Part shown: in pieces, positions 49,202 to 57,923 of the stretch
Layout of the letters: every line of letters begins with the position of its first letter
Numbering within the stretch: position 1 is the stretch's first letter
DNA from: Bacteroides mediterraneensis
GTDB lineage: Bacteria; Bacteroidota; Bacteroidia; Bacteroidales; Bacteroidaceae
NCBI RefSeq assembly: GCF_025993685.1
Contig: NZ_DAJPEN010000001.1
Coordinates: forward strand, 3,410,001 to 3,474,000
Direction of reading: 5' to 3'
DNA length: 64,000 nucleotides
Made by a program: the position numbers and the translations under genes
Notes under the pieces: generated by a model
What the model was told of the DNA's origin: nothing
Database searches by the model: none
The model's input: the letters and a program-made list of their open reading frames with translations, nothing else

Positions 49202-52200
49202 TCAGAATTTCACGGTATTCATGTACTTGTCTACCAACATGCCGTCCAATACCTTCAAATCCAGCTTTTGTTTACGCTTTGCCTTAAACTTGATGGTCAT
49301 CAGTTCTGCATCCCCTTCCAGGTAAGGCTTTTCTCCCGTATTTACGAACGTAGGATACAAGGCCTTCGTCCCGTTGGTGTGCAAGCGGTCGTTGGTCAGG
49401 TTGCGCATTTCCTTCATGCCTGTGGCCTCTATCCCTACATACTCCCACAGCTGCGGGTCATAAGGCAGTGCGAAACTGAGGGCATTGACAGAACGCAGTC
49501 CCTTACCGGATACCCGGATTTCCACTGTCTCCCCTTCATTGTACACTTTCTTTGAAGGAACTATCTGAATCTCTCCGGTCACTGCTGGTACCTGACGGCT
49601 GCTGACACCAGTCTCCAGTCGTACGGCTACGGCAGAAATGTCATACGCATCAATCAGGCCGTTACCGTTCAGGTCACCCTTGCCGATATATCCCTCAAAA
49701 TCGGAATCCCCCCGGCGCAGACCTGTATAATTCATATAAGAAGTCAGGTCATTCTCGTCCACCAGTTTATCCTGATTGATGTCGCCCGGAATATAGCTTT
49801 CCGAACCCGGCACCTTGAATACATACAATTCACGACCGGAGCCATACTTACCTACGGCAGAGGTTACCGACAGCTTGAGATAGCGTGCGGTCGGATGTTC
49901 GGTAAAGACAAAGGTCTTCACGTCACTGCCCTTCCAGTCGAACGTACCGGCTTCGTGCCAGTTCGATTTGTCCATACTATAATATACCGTACCCTTACCC
50001 AGCGTACCGTTTCCGGCATCCAGACGAGGCAGGTATTCAAACCTGTCGAGCTGGTTCACACTGTTCAAATCCACAATCAAATCGAATGGAACGGCCTCGG
50101 CACTCCATTGCGTATGCCATGCATCCCCTTCATCAAAATTGAAGAGTTTGCTCACTTCCTGGCCTCCCTGGTTTGGACAAGTCGTTTCGCCCGTAATACC
50201 CCGGATGGCAAATTCCAGCGGATCGGGCTTCGTGGTGGCAGTGACAGTTGCCCAGTCGGATACACCCGAAGCATTCACCGCACGCACCTTAAATGTACAG
50301 GTCGTTTCCGGACGGAGATCTTCAAACAACAGTCGGGTATCCCGGATGGTACTATACAACATACCGTTGTACTCTATCTCATAATAATCGGCATGGTCCA
50401 CCTTCTTCCAGGAAGGAGTCAGCGTATAAGCCCCGGTATTCTCTTCCGTGACCTGCGGTTCCGGACTGGCCAATGCCCCCTGGCTGACCCTCAGTTTTTC
50501 TGCTGGAGCAAACACATAACCTTTCACTTCCAGCGTCACTTCATTCCGTGTCACATCCACTGCTGCCAGTTTGACGTGCATCACCGGATTCTTCACCACC
50601 TGCACGCGGGCCATCTCACTGCCCGGAGTGGCAAAACGGTTCAACTCCGGAGCGGCTTCATAATAATATACATTTTCTCCCTTCTGCAATGCCTCCAAGG
50701 AAGACACCGGAGTCAGTTTCACTTTCTTTCCTCCGATATGTGCGGTCAGTTTCTTCGGCTGTGCCGTAACATTGAGGCGGAAATAAGTGGCCTTTTCCGT
50801 CACCATCCCTTCAAAATGTCCTTGCGAAGGTGCCACACTGACTTTCAGGTCTTCCCCTTCCCGCATCGAACGGATAAGAGTCGTCGCATACTGTCCGTTG
50901 CGATAGGCTTCGGAGACACCGTCGTCATCGTATTCCGTAAATTCCGTGTTTCCTGCCGGATACAGTTCATACGTACGGATGTCTTTCGCCATCTGAGCGA
51001 CCTGATTGTGTGCGGCCGTCATGGGCAGAATAGCTCCCTGCTTCACGAACAACGGGAGTTTCCACAAGGGTGCGTCAAAACAGTTGATAACCCGTCCGCC
51101 CTCATACAAATCACCGGTGAAATAATCAATCCAGTTGCCTTCGGGCAGATAAATGCCGTGGCGCACATCGTTACCCTTCTCGTCGGCCTGTGTCTTCTGG
51201 TACACAGGAGCCACCAGAATAGAAGGTCCGTAAAGGAACTGATAACGAGTGGCCGTTCCCAGCGTATAGTCATTCGGATAATCCAGGAACATCGCCCGAA
51301 TCATCGGCTTGCCATCCACTGCCTCATGCGCAATACTATATGTATAAGGCATAAACTCCGATTTCAGTTTAAGGTACCAGCGGTTAATGGAAGTAGCCGG
51401 TTCACCCAACGCCTGCGGATATTTGGGGTTCGCTCCCCATCCGTCCATGTTCAGTTGCATCGGCGTAAACGCTTTCCACTCGAAGTCACGCACGTTGACC
51501 GGAATGTTCTTCCCGCCGAAAATACCATCCATGTCGGAAGTGATGTTCGGCTGTCCCGACAATCCGGAACCGATATAAGTCGGGATATGGAAACGGATGT
51601 ATTCCCACTCTCCTCCGGTCTGGTCGCCCGACCAGATACCGGCATAACGCTGTGTTCCGGCCCATCCGTCGAGTGAGATAATGAACGGACGTGCATTGTT
51701 GCCATAATAAGGCATGATACGGGCCACATCGGCCACCCCGTTCAAGCCGAACGAATAGCCGGCACCGACCCATGCCACATCGGTTTTCAACACCCGCACG
51801 CCGGCGTCACGCACTTCCTTGACAATGTCACGCTGCAACAGCGGTTCCACTCCTTCTTTGGAATGCAAATCCGACTGGGTCCACAAACCGATTTCCACTC
51901 CCTTCGCACGGGCATAATCACCCAGTTCCTTCAGGTTCTGGATGTTTCCGTCCAGTGTGGAAGTCTGTCCGTATCCGGCCCCATAGCCATCGTTCGGCAA
52001 AATCCATCCCAACGGCATATCGGCTGCCTCATAACGGTCGATGACCGCACGTGCAGAAAACTGATAGTTATTCTTCTCGCCATTCAGCGATTCCTTGATG
52101 CCGCCATTGTCTTTTTGGCTTTCCTTGTATTTCTTGCCATCCTCGAAAAGAATCCCTTTTTCGTCTTCTTTCCAATAGTCACGGTTGTAGGCATTCAAAT

Positions 52201-53017
52201 GTCCTTCATAAAATCCAAACTTAGGCAGGAGCACCGGATTACCCGTCAGCTGATAAAAATCATTCAGCAGAGCGACCGGAGTTTCATCCACCATGAAAAA
52301 CACATCCAAGTAATTTCCCTCGTGACTCAACGCCACCACACCTTTATCGGTTGCCCCGAAATCATATACTCCGGGACAGAAAGTATGCCACATCACTCCA
52401 TAACCTTCCGTCGACCAATAAAAAGGTGTGGGAGAAGCCACCCCGCCGTCTGTCCATTGGTTCGTATTCAAGATATGAATCTTCTTGCCCTTATGGGAGA
52501 ACCGGCCGTTCTGAACTCCTCCGCCGTAAAAATACTCTCCCTCCTGTGCCTTCAGGAAAAGACTGACCTGCTTCTCTGTGAAATCCGCCGGACGAATAGC
52601 TTCTGCCACCACTTTCTGGCGCGCCTTATCCGTAATCTTGAACAGCATGGTGCGCTTGTCCATCTCTACCTCAATCCGGCTGGTAGCCACTGTAATAACT
52701 CCATCCTTGTCTGTCAAGGAAAGTTTTCCTACCTCCTGACGCGGATTATTCACTAAAATCTGGGCTTCAGGTACTGCTTCCGGATTACGGACAATGCCTC
52801 CCTTATTGTCCTGAAACAAGCGGAAAATATTTTCGCCATAAAAATCGAGTGTCATACGCTGTTGATTGGAAAAAACAATTTCTACAGCCGTCGGATTCAA
52901 CACGCTGGCACTGCAAATGGTCACTTCAGTTTGCGGACCTGCCCACATGGGAAAAGGTGCAGTAAGCAAACTGCCGAACATACAGAAAGTCAAAACAGAA
53001 TAATGCTTCAGTTTCAT
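49202..53017 (-). CDS. GH31 glycosidase with FN3, F5/8C, dockerin- and cohesin-like domains
   Basis: A 1271-residue exported enzyme. In order: signal peptide (ending near PMWAG), N-terminal galactose-mutarotase-like domain, GH31 barrel with nucleophile D413 (LKTDVAWVG) and acid/base D465 (WSGDQTGGEW), DUF5110-type domain, FN3 (about 865-945; TPSWKKVDHADYYEIEYNG), F5/8 type C (about 960-1070), a dockerin-like pair of calcium loops (from about 1076: GDINQDKLVDEND and GDLNGNGLIDAYD), then a cohesin-like beta domain (about 1147-1271). GH31 enzymes are alpha-glucosidases, alpha-xylosidases or alpha-galactosidases; substrate not determined. The 21-bp repeat element lies upstream. Confidence 0.9.
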   Translation of the reverse strand: MKLKHYSVLTFCMFGSLLTAPFPMWAGPQTEVTICSASVLNPTAVEIVFSNQQRMTLDFYGENIFRLFQDNKGGIVRNPEAVPEAQILVNNPRQEVGKLSLTDKDGVITVATSRIEVEMDKRTMLFKITDKARQKVVAEAIRPADFTEKQVSLFLKAQEGEYFYGGGVQNGRFSHKGKKIHILNTNQWTDGGVASPTPFYWSTEGYGVMWHTFCPGVYDFGATDKGVVALSHEGNYLDVFFMVDETPVALLNDFYQLTGNPVLLPKFGFYEGHLNAYNRDYWKEDEKGILFEDGKKYKESQKDNGGIKESLNGEKNNYQFSARAVIDRYEAADMPLGWILPNDGYGAGYGQTSTLDGNIQNLKELGDYARAKGVEIGLWTQSDLHSKEGVEPLLQRDIVKEVRDAGVRVLKTDVAWVGAGYSFGLNGVADVARIMPYYGNNARPFIISLDGWAGTQRYAGIWSGDQTGGEWEYIRFHIPTYIGSGLSGQPNITSDMDGIFGGKNIPVNVRDFEWKAFTPMQLNMDGWGANPKYPQALGEPATSINRWYLKLKSEFMPYTYSIAHEAVDGKPMIRAMFLDYPNDYTLGTATRYQFLYGPSILVAPVYQKTQADEKGNDVRHGIYLPEGNWIDYFTGDLYEGGRVINCFDAPLWKLPLFVKQGAILPMTAAHNQVAQMAKDIRTYELYPAGNTEFTEYDDDGVSEAYRNGQYATTLIRSMREGEDLKVSVAPSQGHFEGMVTEKATYFRLNVTAQPKKLTAHIGGKKVKLTPVSSLEALQKGENVYYYEAAPELNRFATPGSEMARVQVVKNPVMHVKLAAVDVTRNEVTLEVKGYVFAPAEKLRVSQGALASPEPQVTEENTGAYTLTPSWKKVDHADYYEIEYNGMLYSTIRDTRLLFEDLRPETTCTFKVRAVNASGVSDWATVTATTKPDPLEFAIRGITGETTCPNQGGQEVSKLFNFDEGDAWHTQWSAEAVPFDLIVDLNSVNQLDRFEYLPRLDAGNGTLGKGTVYYSMDKSNWHEAGTFDWKGSDVKTFVFTEHPTARYLKLSVTSAVGKYGSGRELYVFKVPGSESYIPGDINQDKLVDENDLTSYMNYTGLRRGDSDFEGYIGKGDLNGNGLIDAYDISAVAVRLETGVSSRQVPAVTGEIQIVPSKKVYNEGETVEIRVSGKGLRSVNALSFALPYDPQLWEYVGIEATGMKEMRNLTNDRLHTNGTKALYPTFVNTGEKPYLEGDAELMTIKFKAKRKQKLDLKVLDGMLVDKYMNTVKF

Positions 53018-53193
53018 AATATGAATGCGGTTAATGATTTTCAGATTCTTTCCACCGTCTTTCTCAGACTCGCAATGAAAAGCGTACGAATGTATGACTA
53101 TTTATTGAAGTAAAAAAGGAAATCCCTCAAGCATTTTTCATTTTATTATTTATCTTCCAATGAAAACGAATATAATTTATTATGTAAGTACAA

Positions 53194-53287
53194 TTTCTCT
53201 GTTCCACAGTGTGGGATACATAAACCACACTGTGAAATACATAAACCACACTGTGGGATATAAATCCCAAAGTGTGAAACAAAGAAA
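53194..53287. repeat. 21-bp phased CACA-S-TGTG repeat element, copy B
   Basis: Units start at 53205, 53226, 53247 and 53268, exactly 21 bases apart. The first three open with CACAGTGTG or CACACTGTG, the fourth with CAAAGTGTG; all continue RRRATA or GAAAC. The bounding ends TTTCTCTGTT (53194-53203) and AACAAAGAAA (53278-53287) are inverted with one mismatch. Same design as copy A at 26650-26741. The right end lies 177-270 bases upstream of the GH31 ATG. Confidence 0.85.
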
Positions 53288-53349
53288 TTATCAGGCCAAA
53301 GAGAAGGATTCATACTTGTCCCGAAAACTTTGTGGCACGGTATTTCCAC

Positions 53350-53388
53350 AAAAAAGGCCTCAGGCAGCACAGCCACCTGAAGCCCTTT
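53350..53388 (-). terminator. Terminator of the dut operon
   Basis: CTCAGG (53359-53364) and CCTGAA (53376-53381) with flanking GGC/GCC pairs form a stem; on the minus strand it ends in TTTTTT. It follows the EnvC-type stop by about 25 bases. Confidence 0.75.
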
Positions 53389-53413
53389 CTTATAAATCAA
53401 AACAGGAATACTT

Positions 53414-54721
53414 TTAGCGATGTAGCCAGAGTTCCGGATTCAGTTTCACCGTCTCCTTTCGGAGCTGGAAGTGCAGAATGGTTTCTCCTTCGGCATTGGT
53501 ATGCACTTCGCCCAGCACATCACGGGCACGTACCAGACTCCCTTTCTTCACGCGTACCGTCGACAGGTTGCAATACACCGAAATATAACTTCCATGGCGT
53601 ACCAGCACATTGGTCAGCCCGTTGTATTGGAAGACAGCCGACACCTCACCATCAAAAATGACCCGTGCATTGGCCCCAGCCTTTCCCTTGATATCGATTC
53701 CTTTATTGTCCAGTTTCACATTACGAAGTCCTTTCACCTGATATTGGCCGTAATGTCCGACCACTACATAAGGGCCGGTTATCGGTACCGGAAGGATACC
53801 TTTGTTTTTCTCAAAAACGCTGGACAACCGTCGGTCTTCCGAATCTACTTTATAGGCTTCCAGTTTCTCCACAGGTGCCTTGACCGTTTTCGTTTCCGTG
53901 GAAGAAGTTTCAGACGTACCTTTTGCTGCTTCCACCTTTTTCCGGGCTTCCTCTGCTTTCCGTCGTGCTTCCTCTTCCGCACGTTTACGGGCCTTTTCTA
54001 TTTCCTCCTCAATCAAACGGTCAATCTGGGCATTCAGCTTATCGGCCGAACGGCGTTGTTTGGCCAGCTCCGACTGGATGCTGCGCTGCTTCTTCTGCAA
54101 ACCCGAGAGGATTTGTTTGCGCTCCTGCTCCTGCGCTACCAGCTTGGCCTTTTCAGCCTCTCCCTGCTTCAACAAGTCCTCTTTGGCTTTCCGGCTGTTT
54201 CTCAACGAGGCAGCCTTATCCGTCACCTGTTTCTGCTTCCGCTGTACCTGAATGCCCTGTACGCGCTGGTAGTCCGCATATTCACGTACATACCGCATGC
54301 GACGGTACATTTGCCCGAAATTCTCGGCCGAAAAAATGAACATCAACTTGTCCTGTATGGATTTGTTCCGGTAAAGATATTTCACAGACTGCTCATACTT
54401 CTGACGTTTCTCAGACAGTTCTTTCTGAAGCCGTTTCAAGTCCTGCTCCAGCCGATTGATTTCCTGCTGGATACTGTTCACATCATTTTCAATGGTCTGG
54501 ATATATTTCTGACGCTCCTCTATCTGTCCGGAAATCAGTGCCAGATTACCCAACTGGCTTTTTACGTCCTTCTTGGTGGACTGCAACAGCGTTTCCGACT
54601 CGGCAATCTGCTGCTTCAGCTCATTCCGCTGCTGCTCCAGCTGCTGAATCTTGCGCGTAGTCTGCGCAAAAAGTGTCCACGCGCTCAGACAAATACAGAA
54701 TAAAACTATCAGACGTTTCAT
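53414..54721 (-). CDS. EnvC-type murein hydrolase activator (degenerate LytM)
   Basis: A 435-residue exported protein: signal peptide (ending near LFAQT), a long coiled coil to about residue 280 (QQLEQQRNELKQQIAESETLL onward) and a C-terminal LytM/M23 domain (GPYVVVGHYGQYQVKG to LHFQLRKETVKLNPELWL). The M23 zinc ligands are not all kept: the first H is N in DNKGIDIKG, and the HxH pair is ILH. That matches EnvC, which activates amidases rather than cutting peptidoglycan. ATG 54721 (MKRLIVLFCICL) is used rather than GTG 54733. Its start overlaps the DUF4292 stop by 4 bases. Confidence 0.9.
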   Translation of the reverse strand: MKRLIVLFCICLSAWTLFAQTTRKIQQLEQQRNELKQQIAESETLLQSTKKDVKSQLGNLALISGQIEERQKYIQTIENDVNSIQQEINRLEQDLKRLQKELSEKRQKYEQSVKYLYRNKSIQDKLMFIFSAENFGQMYRRMRYVREYADYQRVQGIQVQRKQKQVTDKAASLRNSRKAKEDLLKQGEAEKAKLVAQEQERKQILSGLQKKQRSIQSELAKQRRSADKLNAQIDRLIEEEIEKARKRAEEEARRKAEEARKKVEAAKGTSETSSTETKTVKAPVEKLEAYKVDSEDRRLSSVFEKNKGILPVPITGPYVVVGHYGQYQVKGLRNVKLDNKGIDIKGKAGANARVIFDGEVSAVFQYNGLTNVLVRHGSYISVYCNLSTVRVKKGSLVRARDVLGEVHTNAEGETILHFQLRKETVKLNPELWLHR

Positions 54722-55551
54722 TTTCCTAACCACATTTTCAGCAATGTTGCCAGTTCCATTTTCTTATACTTGGAAGATAACTCCGTACGGGTCTCCCAGT
54801 CTTCATTGACAGACATCCGCGAAAGGCGCATGTCTAGACTGTATCCTTTCCCGGCACCCTGCAGTTCCGCCAGAATATGTTGAGGGAAATATCCCGACCC
54901 CAGCTTGCTAAAATCTCCATACGTCCATTTCAAGGCATAAGCTGTACCCTGTAAAAAAACAGAAGTGGTTTCCAGCCAACCCTTATCGGCCGTAGTCCAG
55001 AAACGATACGCCAAACGCTTGCTGTCCTTCACCTCCCACAACGCACGCGTTCCCTCTGCGGTCATCCGGAAACGGGGCAGGTCGGCCACTTCCACCTGTT
55101 CTTTTCCAGGCAGGAAAATCTCATTCAAGAACAACGACTGCAACACATTAAAACTCAAATCCAAGTTGGTCATGCGGTTCAATTCAACGAAAGAAAGTTC
55201 CACATACTGCTTGTGAAGACGGTCGACCGCCAGAATACGCTCGGGAGAAATCTCCAGCCGCGCCACTTCAATGCCCAGCAGAGGAGCCACCGACAACTGT
55301 ATCACCTCGCCTTTTTTCATCCGGAGCGTAGCCGACAACTTCGTATTCTTGCTACTCCCTGTCTGCAAATTCAAGGCTACTTTTCCCGTCACACAATTCC
55401 AGTGGGGGAAATTAGCAACCACCTTTTCCTGATATTCCTCCCCTTTCAGCCCCCCAATCATCGGACTCCGTTCCGTATGACGTGAGGTACTACACGCCGA
55501 GAGTATTCCTACCAGGCATATCACATATAACCAATGCACCAACCGTTTCAT
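54718..55551 (-). CDS. DUF4292 lipoprotein
   Basis: A 277-residue lipoprotein of the DUF4292 family: lipobox LSACST, then a beta-rich LolA/LolB-like shape (VTGKVALNLQTGSSKNTKLSATLRMKKGEVIQLSV in blocks, RLEISPERILAVDRLHKQYVELSF, LQSLFLNEIFLPG). Its role is unknown, but the fold suggests binding of lipid or lipoprotein. Coupled by 4-base overlaps with the TPR gene upstream and EnvC downstream, supporting an envelope function. Confidence 0.85.
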   Translation of the reverse strand: MKRLVHWLYVICLVGILSACSTSRHTERSPMIGGLKGEEYQEKVVANFPHWNCVTGKVALNLQTGSSKNTKLSATLRMKKGEVIQLSVAPLLGIEVARLEISPERILAVDRLHKQYVELSFVELNRMTNLDLSFNVLQSLFLNEIFLPGKEQVEVADLPRFRMTAEGTRALWEVKDSKRLAYRFWTTADKGWLETTSVFLQGTAYALKWTYGDFSKLGSGYFPQHILAELQGAGKGYSLDMRLSRMSVNEDWETRTELSSKYKKMELATLLKMWLGK

Positions 55552-57335
55552 TCCTCAATGTATTTTTTCAATGCGATTTTACGTTTCAAGCGTTTCAACT
55601 CGGCTTCCGTACGGGGAGTAGCCCCATCCTCTTCTTTATTCTCCATGCTGTCGGCCTTCTTCCAGTACTCCAACGCCTTGTCTTTCTCGCCCAACATATA
55701 GTAAATGTCCCCGCAATGCTCCACAATGACCTGGCTGCTGTCGCCTCCATTCTTCATGGCCTGATCTATATAAATCCGGGCCTCGGTATAACGCTTCTTT
55801 TCAAACAAAATCCAAGCGTAAGTATCCAGGTACGTGGAATTTTCCGGTTCCGCCTTCACCGTCTTGTAGCTCATTTCCTCCGCCTTGTCCAGGTGCGTCC
55901 GCTCCACAGACAGATAATAGGCATAATTGTTGAGCGTACCGATGTTGTTCGGGTTGTAAACCAACGAAGAGTCATAAGCCGCATACGCTTCTGCCTTCAT
56001 CTCCTTGGAATGATACAAATCGCCCAAGATGGCATAGAAATCGGATACGATATTCTTGTCACTCTTTTCGTTGACCTGTTTCAAGCCTTTCTGAAATATT
56101 TCCATCGCCTTGTCCGTCTCCTCTTTCTGATAATGAGCCAGACCGAGATAATAATAAAACTCCATCGCATCCAGATTATACTGGAGGGCCGGAGTCGCCA
56201 CACGAATCACCTCATCCAGGTCATTGTCACGGATGGCGTAGCTCAACAGCTGCAGACGGGCCGGTTTGTTTTCCGGGTCGAGCGACAACACCTGATTCAG
56301 CACCGGCACAGACTCCTTCTCCATGTGCTTGGTAATCATATATTGCGCACAGAGCATCGACAAATCAGCATTCTGTTGCGGACGGACCAGGATATTCTTA
56401 AACAAGGCCACAATCTGGGTACTGTCCTTCGTGGTCTGTTCAGACTGCAGAATCAGCTGGCGCATAATGCTCATCTTGGTATCCGACTCCACGTTGTCGT
56501 TCAGCAGAATCGTATCAAGCTGCTGCTGGTACAGGCTGTCCTGCCCCAGCTGCTTGTAGTAGGAAGCCATGGACAGCAGCGCCGGCGCGTAGCCCGGTTC
56601 TTCCTTCAAAATCTGCTGATAAACCGCATACGCCTCATCAGGCTTATTATTGTTCAGGTACACATCCCCCAGAATCGTCTGGTAGCGCAAGTCATAGGGA
56701 TACTCTTTCGAGAGGCTCTCAATCTCGTTAAAAGCCTGCTCCTGATTGTCCATCAGCAAGTACATCCGGAACTTCTCCATACTGATTTGCTCGGACTTTC
56801 CATCCAGTTCTTCCAGACGGTTCAACACCGTAATCGCCTGGTCATAACTCTTGGTTTGATTATACAAATCCACCAGCGCCATAAGCGGTTCCAGGCGGGA
56901 AGGGAACTGATGTGCCATATCGTCGTACACGGCAATGGCCTTGGGCCAGTCGCGTTTCTGCTGATAATAGGCAGCCAGCGTCTGCTTGTACCAGAAATTC
57001 GATTCATCTGCGCGAACCGCCTTCTTCAAGGCTTCTTCTCCCTTCTTTTCCTGTCCCAGCACCATATAAAACCGAGAAATGTCATACAAGGCCGGGGCCG
57101 AATTAGGATAAATGTCCAGACAATGTTTATAGAGTTCGAAGGCCGCGTCGTAATCGCCCTTCTGTTTCAGCCGTACCGCCTCCAAAAAGAAATAATCATA
57201 CTTCCTACGCTGTTCGTAGGATAAAGTATCCTGTTCTTCATTCGCCAGATTCCGCTTGGACGCATGCTGCCTCCCTGTCGTCCCGCAGGCGACAAACAGC
57301 AAAACCATTCCGATGATTCCTATTATCTTTCTCAT
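55548..57335 (-). CDS. TPR-repeat lipoprotein
   Basis: A 595-residue protein with a lipoprotein signal (MVLLFVACGTTGRQ) followed by many tetratricopeptide repeats across residues 35-570, for example SAPALYDISRFYMVLGQEKKGEEALKKAV and NIGTLNNYAYYLSVERTHLDKAEEM. TPRs bind partner proteins, here probably at the inner face of the outer membrane. ATG 57335 is preferred to GTG 57341. It is second of the operon dut - TPR - DUF4292 - EnvC, 13 bases after the dut stop. Confidence 0.9.
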   Translation of the reverse strand: MRKIIGIIGMVLLFVACGTTGRQHASKRNLANEEQDTLSYEQRRKYDYFFLEAVRLKQKGDYDAAFELYKHCLDIYPNSAPALYDISRFYMVLGQEKKGEEALKKAVRADESNFWYKQTLAAYYQQKRDWPKAIAVYDDMAHQFPSRLEPLMALVDLYNQTKSYDQAITVLNRLEELDGKSEQISMEKFRMYLLMDNQEQAFNEIESLSKEYPYDLRYQTILGDVYLNNNKPDEAYAVYQQILKEEPGYAPALLSMASYYKQLGQDSLYQQQLDTILLNDNVESDTKMSIMRQLILQSEQTTKDSTQIVALFKNILVRPQQNADLSMLCAQYMITKHMEKESVPVLNQVLSLDPENKPARLQLLSYAIRDNDLDEVIRVATPALQYNLDAMEFYYYLGLAHYQKEETDKAMEIFQKGLKQVNEKSDKNIVSDFYAILGDLYHSKEMKAEAYAAYDSSLVYNPNNIGTLNNYAYYLSVERTHLDKAEEMSYKTVKAEPENSTYLDTYAWILFEKKRYTEARIYIDQAMKNGGDSSQVIVEHCGDIYYMLGEKDKALEYWKKADSMENKEEDGATPRTEAELKRLKRKIALKKYIEE

Positions 57336-57348
57336 AATCACCTAAGGT

Positions 57349-57783
57349 TTATACCGTTCCCGTGTGGCCGAATCCACCTGCCCCACGTTCTGTTTCATCC
57401 AATACTTCCACTTCTTCCCACTCGGCCTGTTCATGCCGGGCAATGACCATCTGGGCGATGCGCTCCCCGTCTTCTATCACGAACTCCTCGGACGACAGGT
57501 TCACCAGTATCACATTGATTTCTCCCCGATAGTCGGCATCAATCGTCCCCGGAGAATTCAACACAGTGATTCCTTTCTTAATAGCCAGTCCGCTACGGGG
57601 ACGCACTTGTGCCTCATACCCTTTCGGCAAAGCGAGAAACAAGCCGGTCGGTACCAGGCAACGCTGCAAAGGTTTCAACACGATAGGTGTACTCAGATTG
57701 GCACGAAGGTCTACCCCCGCCGACTGTGGGGTGGCATATTGCGGCAACGGATGCCGTGAAGTATTTATAATCTGTATTTTCAT
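57349..57783 (-). CDS. dut: dUTP diphosphatase
   Basis: A 144-residue trimeric-type dUTPase cleaving dUTP to dUMP and PPi, which keeps uracil out of DNA. The five motifs are present in order: SAGVDLRANLS, PRSGLAIKKG, GTIDADYRGEI, ERIAQMVIA, and the C-terminal ERGAGGFGHTGTV. It is first of the envelope operon with the TPR protein, DUF4292 and EnvC; this grouping has no evident biochemical logic. It is divergent from dgt. Confidence 0.96.
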   Translation of the reverse strand: MKIQIINTSRHPLPQYATPQSAGVDLRANLSTPIVLKPLQRCLVPTGLFLALPKGYEAQVRPRSGLAIKKGITVLNSPGTIDADYRGEINVILVNLSSEEFVIEDGERIAQMVIARHEQAEWEEVEVLDETERGAGGFGHTGTV

Positions 57784-57858
57784 CTTATTTTATACCCTTT
57801 ATGAAGTTGCGAAGTTACACAATCCACCGAATTAATAGTTATGTTTACCATTTTTTTA

Positions 57859-57866
57859 TATTTTTG
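57859..57866 (+). promoter_or_regulatory. -7 box upstream of dgt
   Basis: TATTTTTG matches TAnnTTTG, 57 bases before the dgt ATG. AAAGGAG, a good ribosome site, precedes the ATG by 7 bases. Confidence 0.5.
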
Positions 57867-57923
57867 CACTTAACTTTTAGAGCTTCTTTAAAATTAAATA
57901 TCACACCACAAAGGAGTTACACC

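Larger units (their letters stand above)
53018..53413. other. Intergenic region upstream of the GH31 gene
   Basis: 396 bases between the GH31 start and the EnvC-type gene's 3' end. It holds repeat element copy B and the EnvC terminator. No TAnnTTTG box was found on the minus strand for GH31. No gene is seen. Confidence 0.6.

Noticed and set aside
49895..51676. A 593-codon open frame antisense to the GH31 gene
   Set aside because: It mirrors the GH31 coding region; no family resemblance in its translation.
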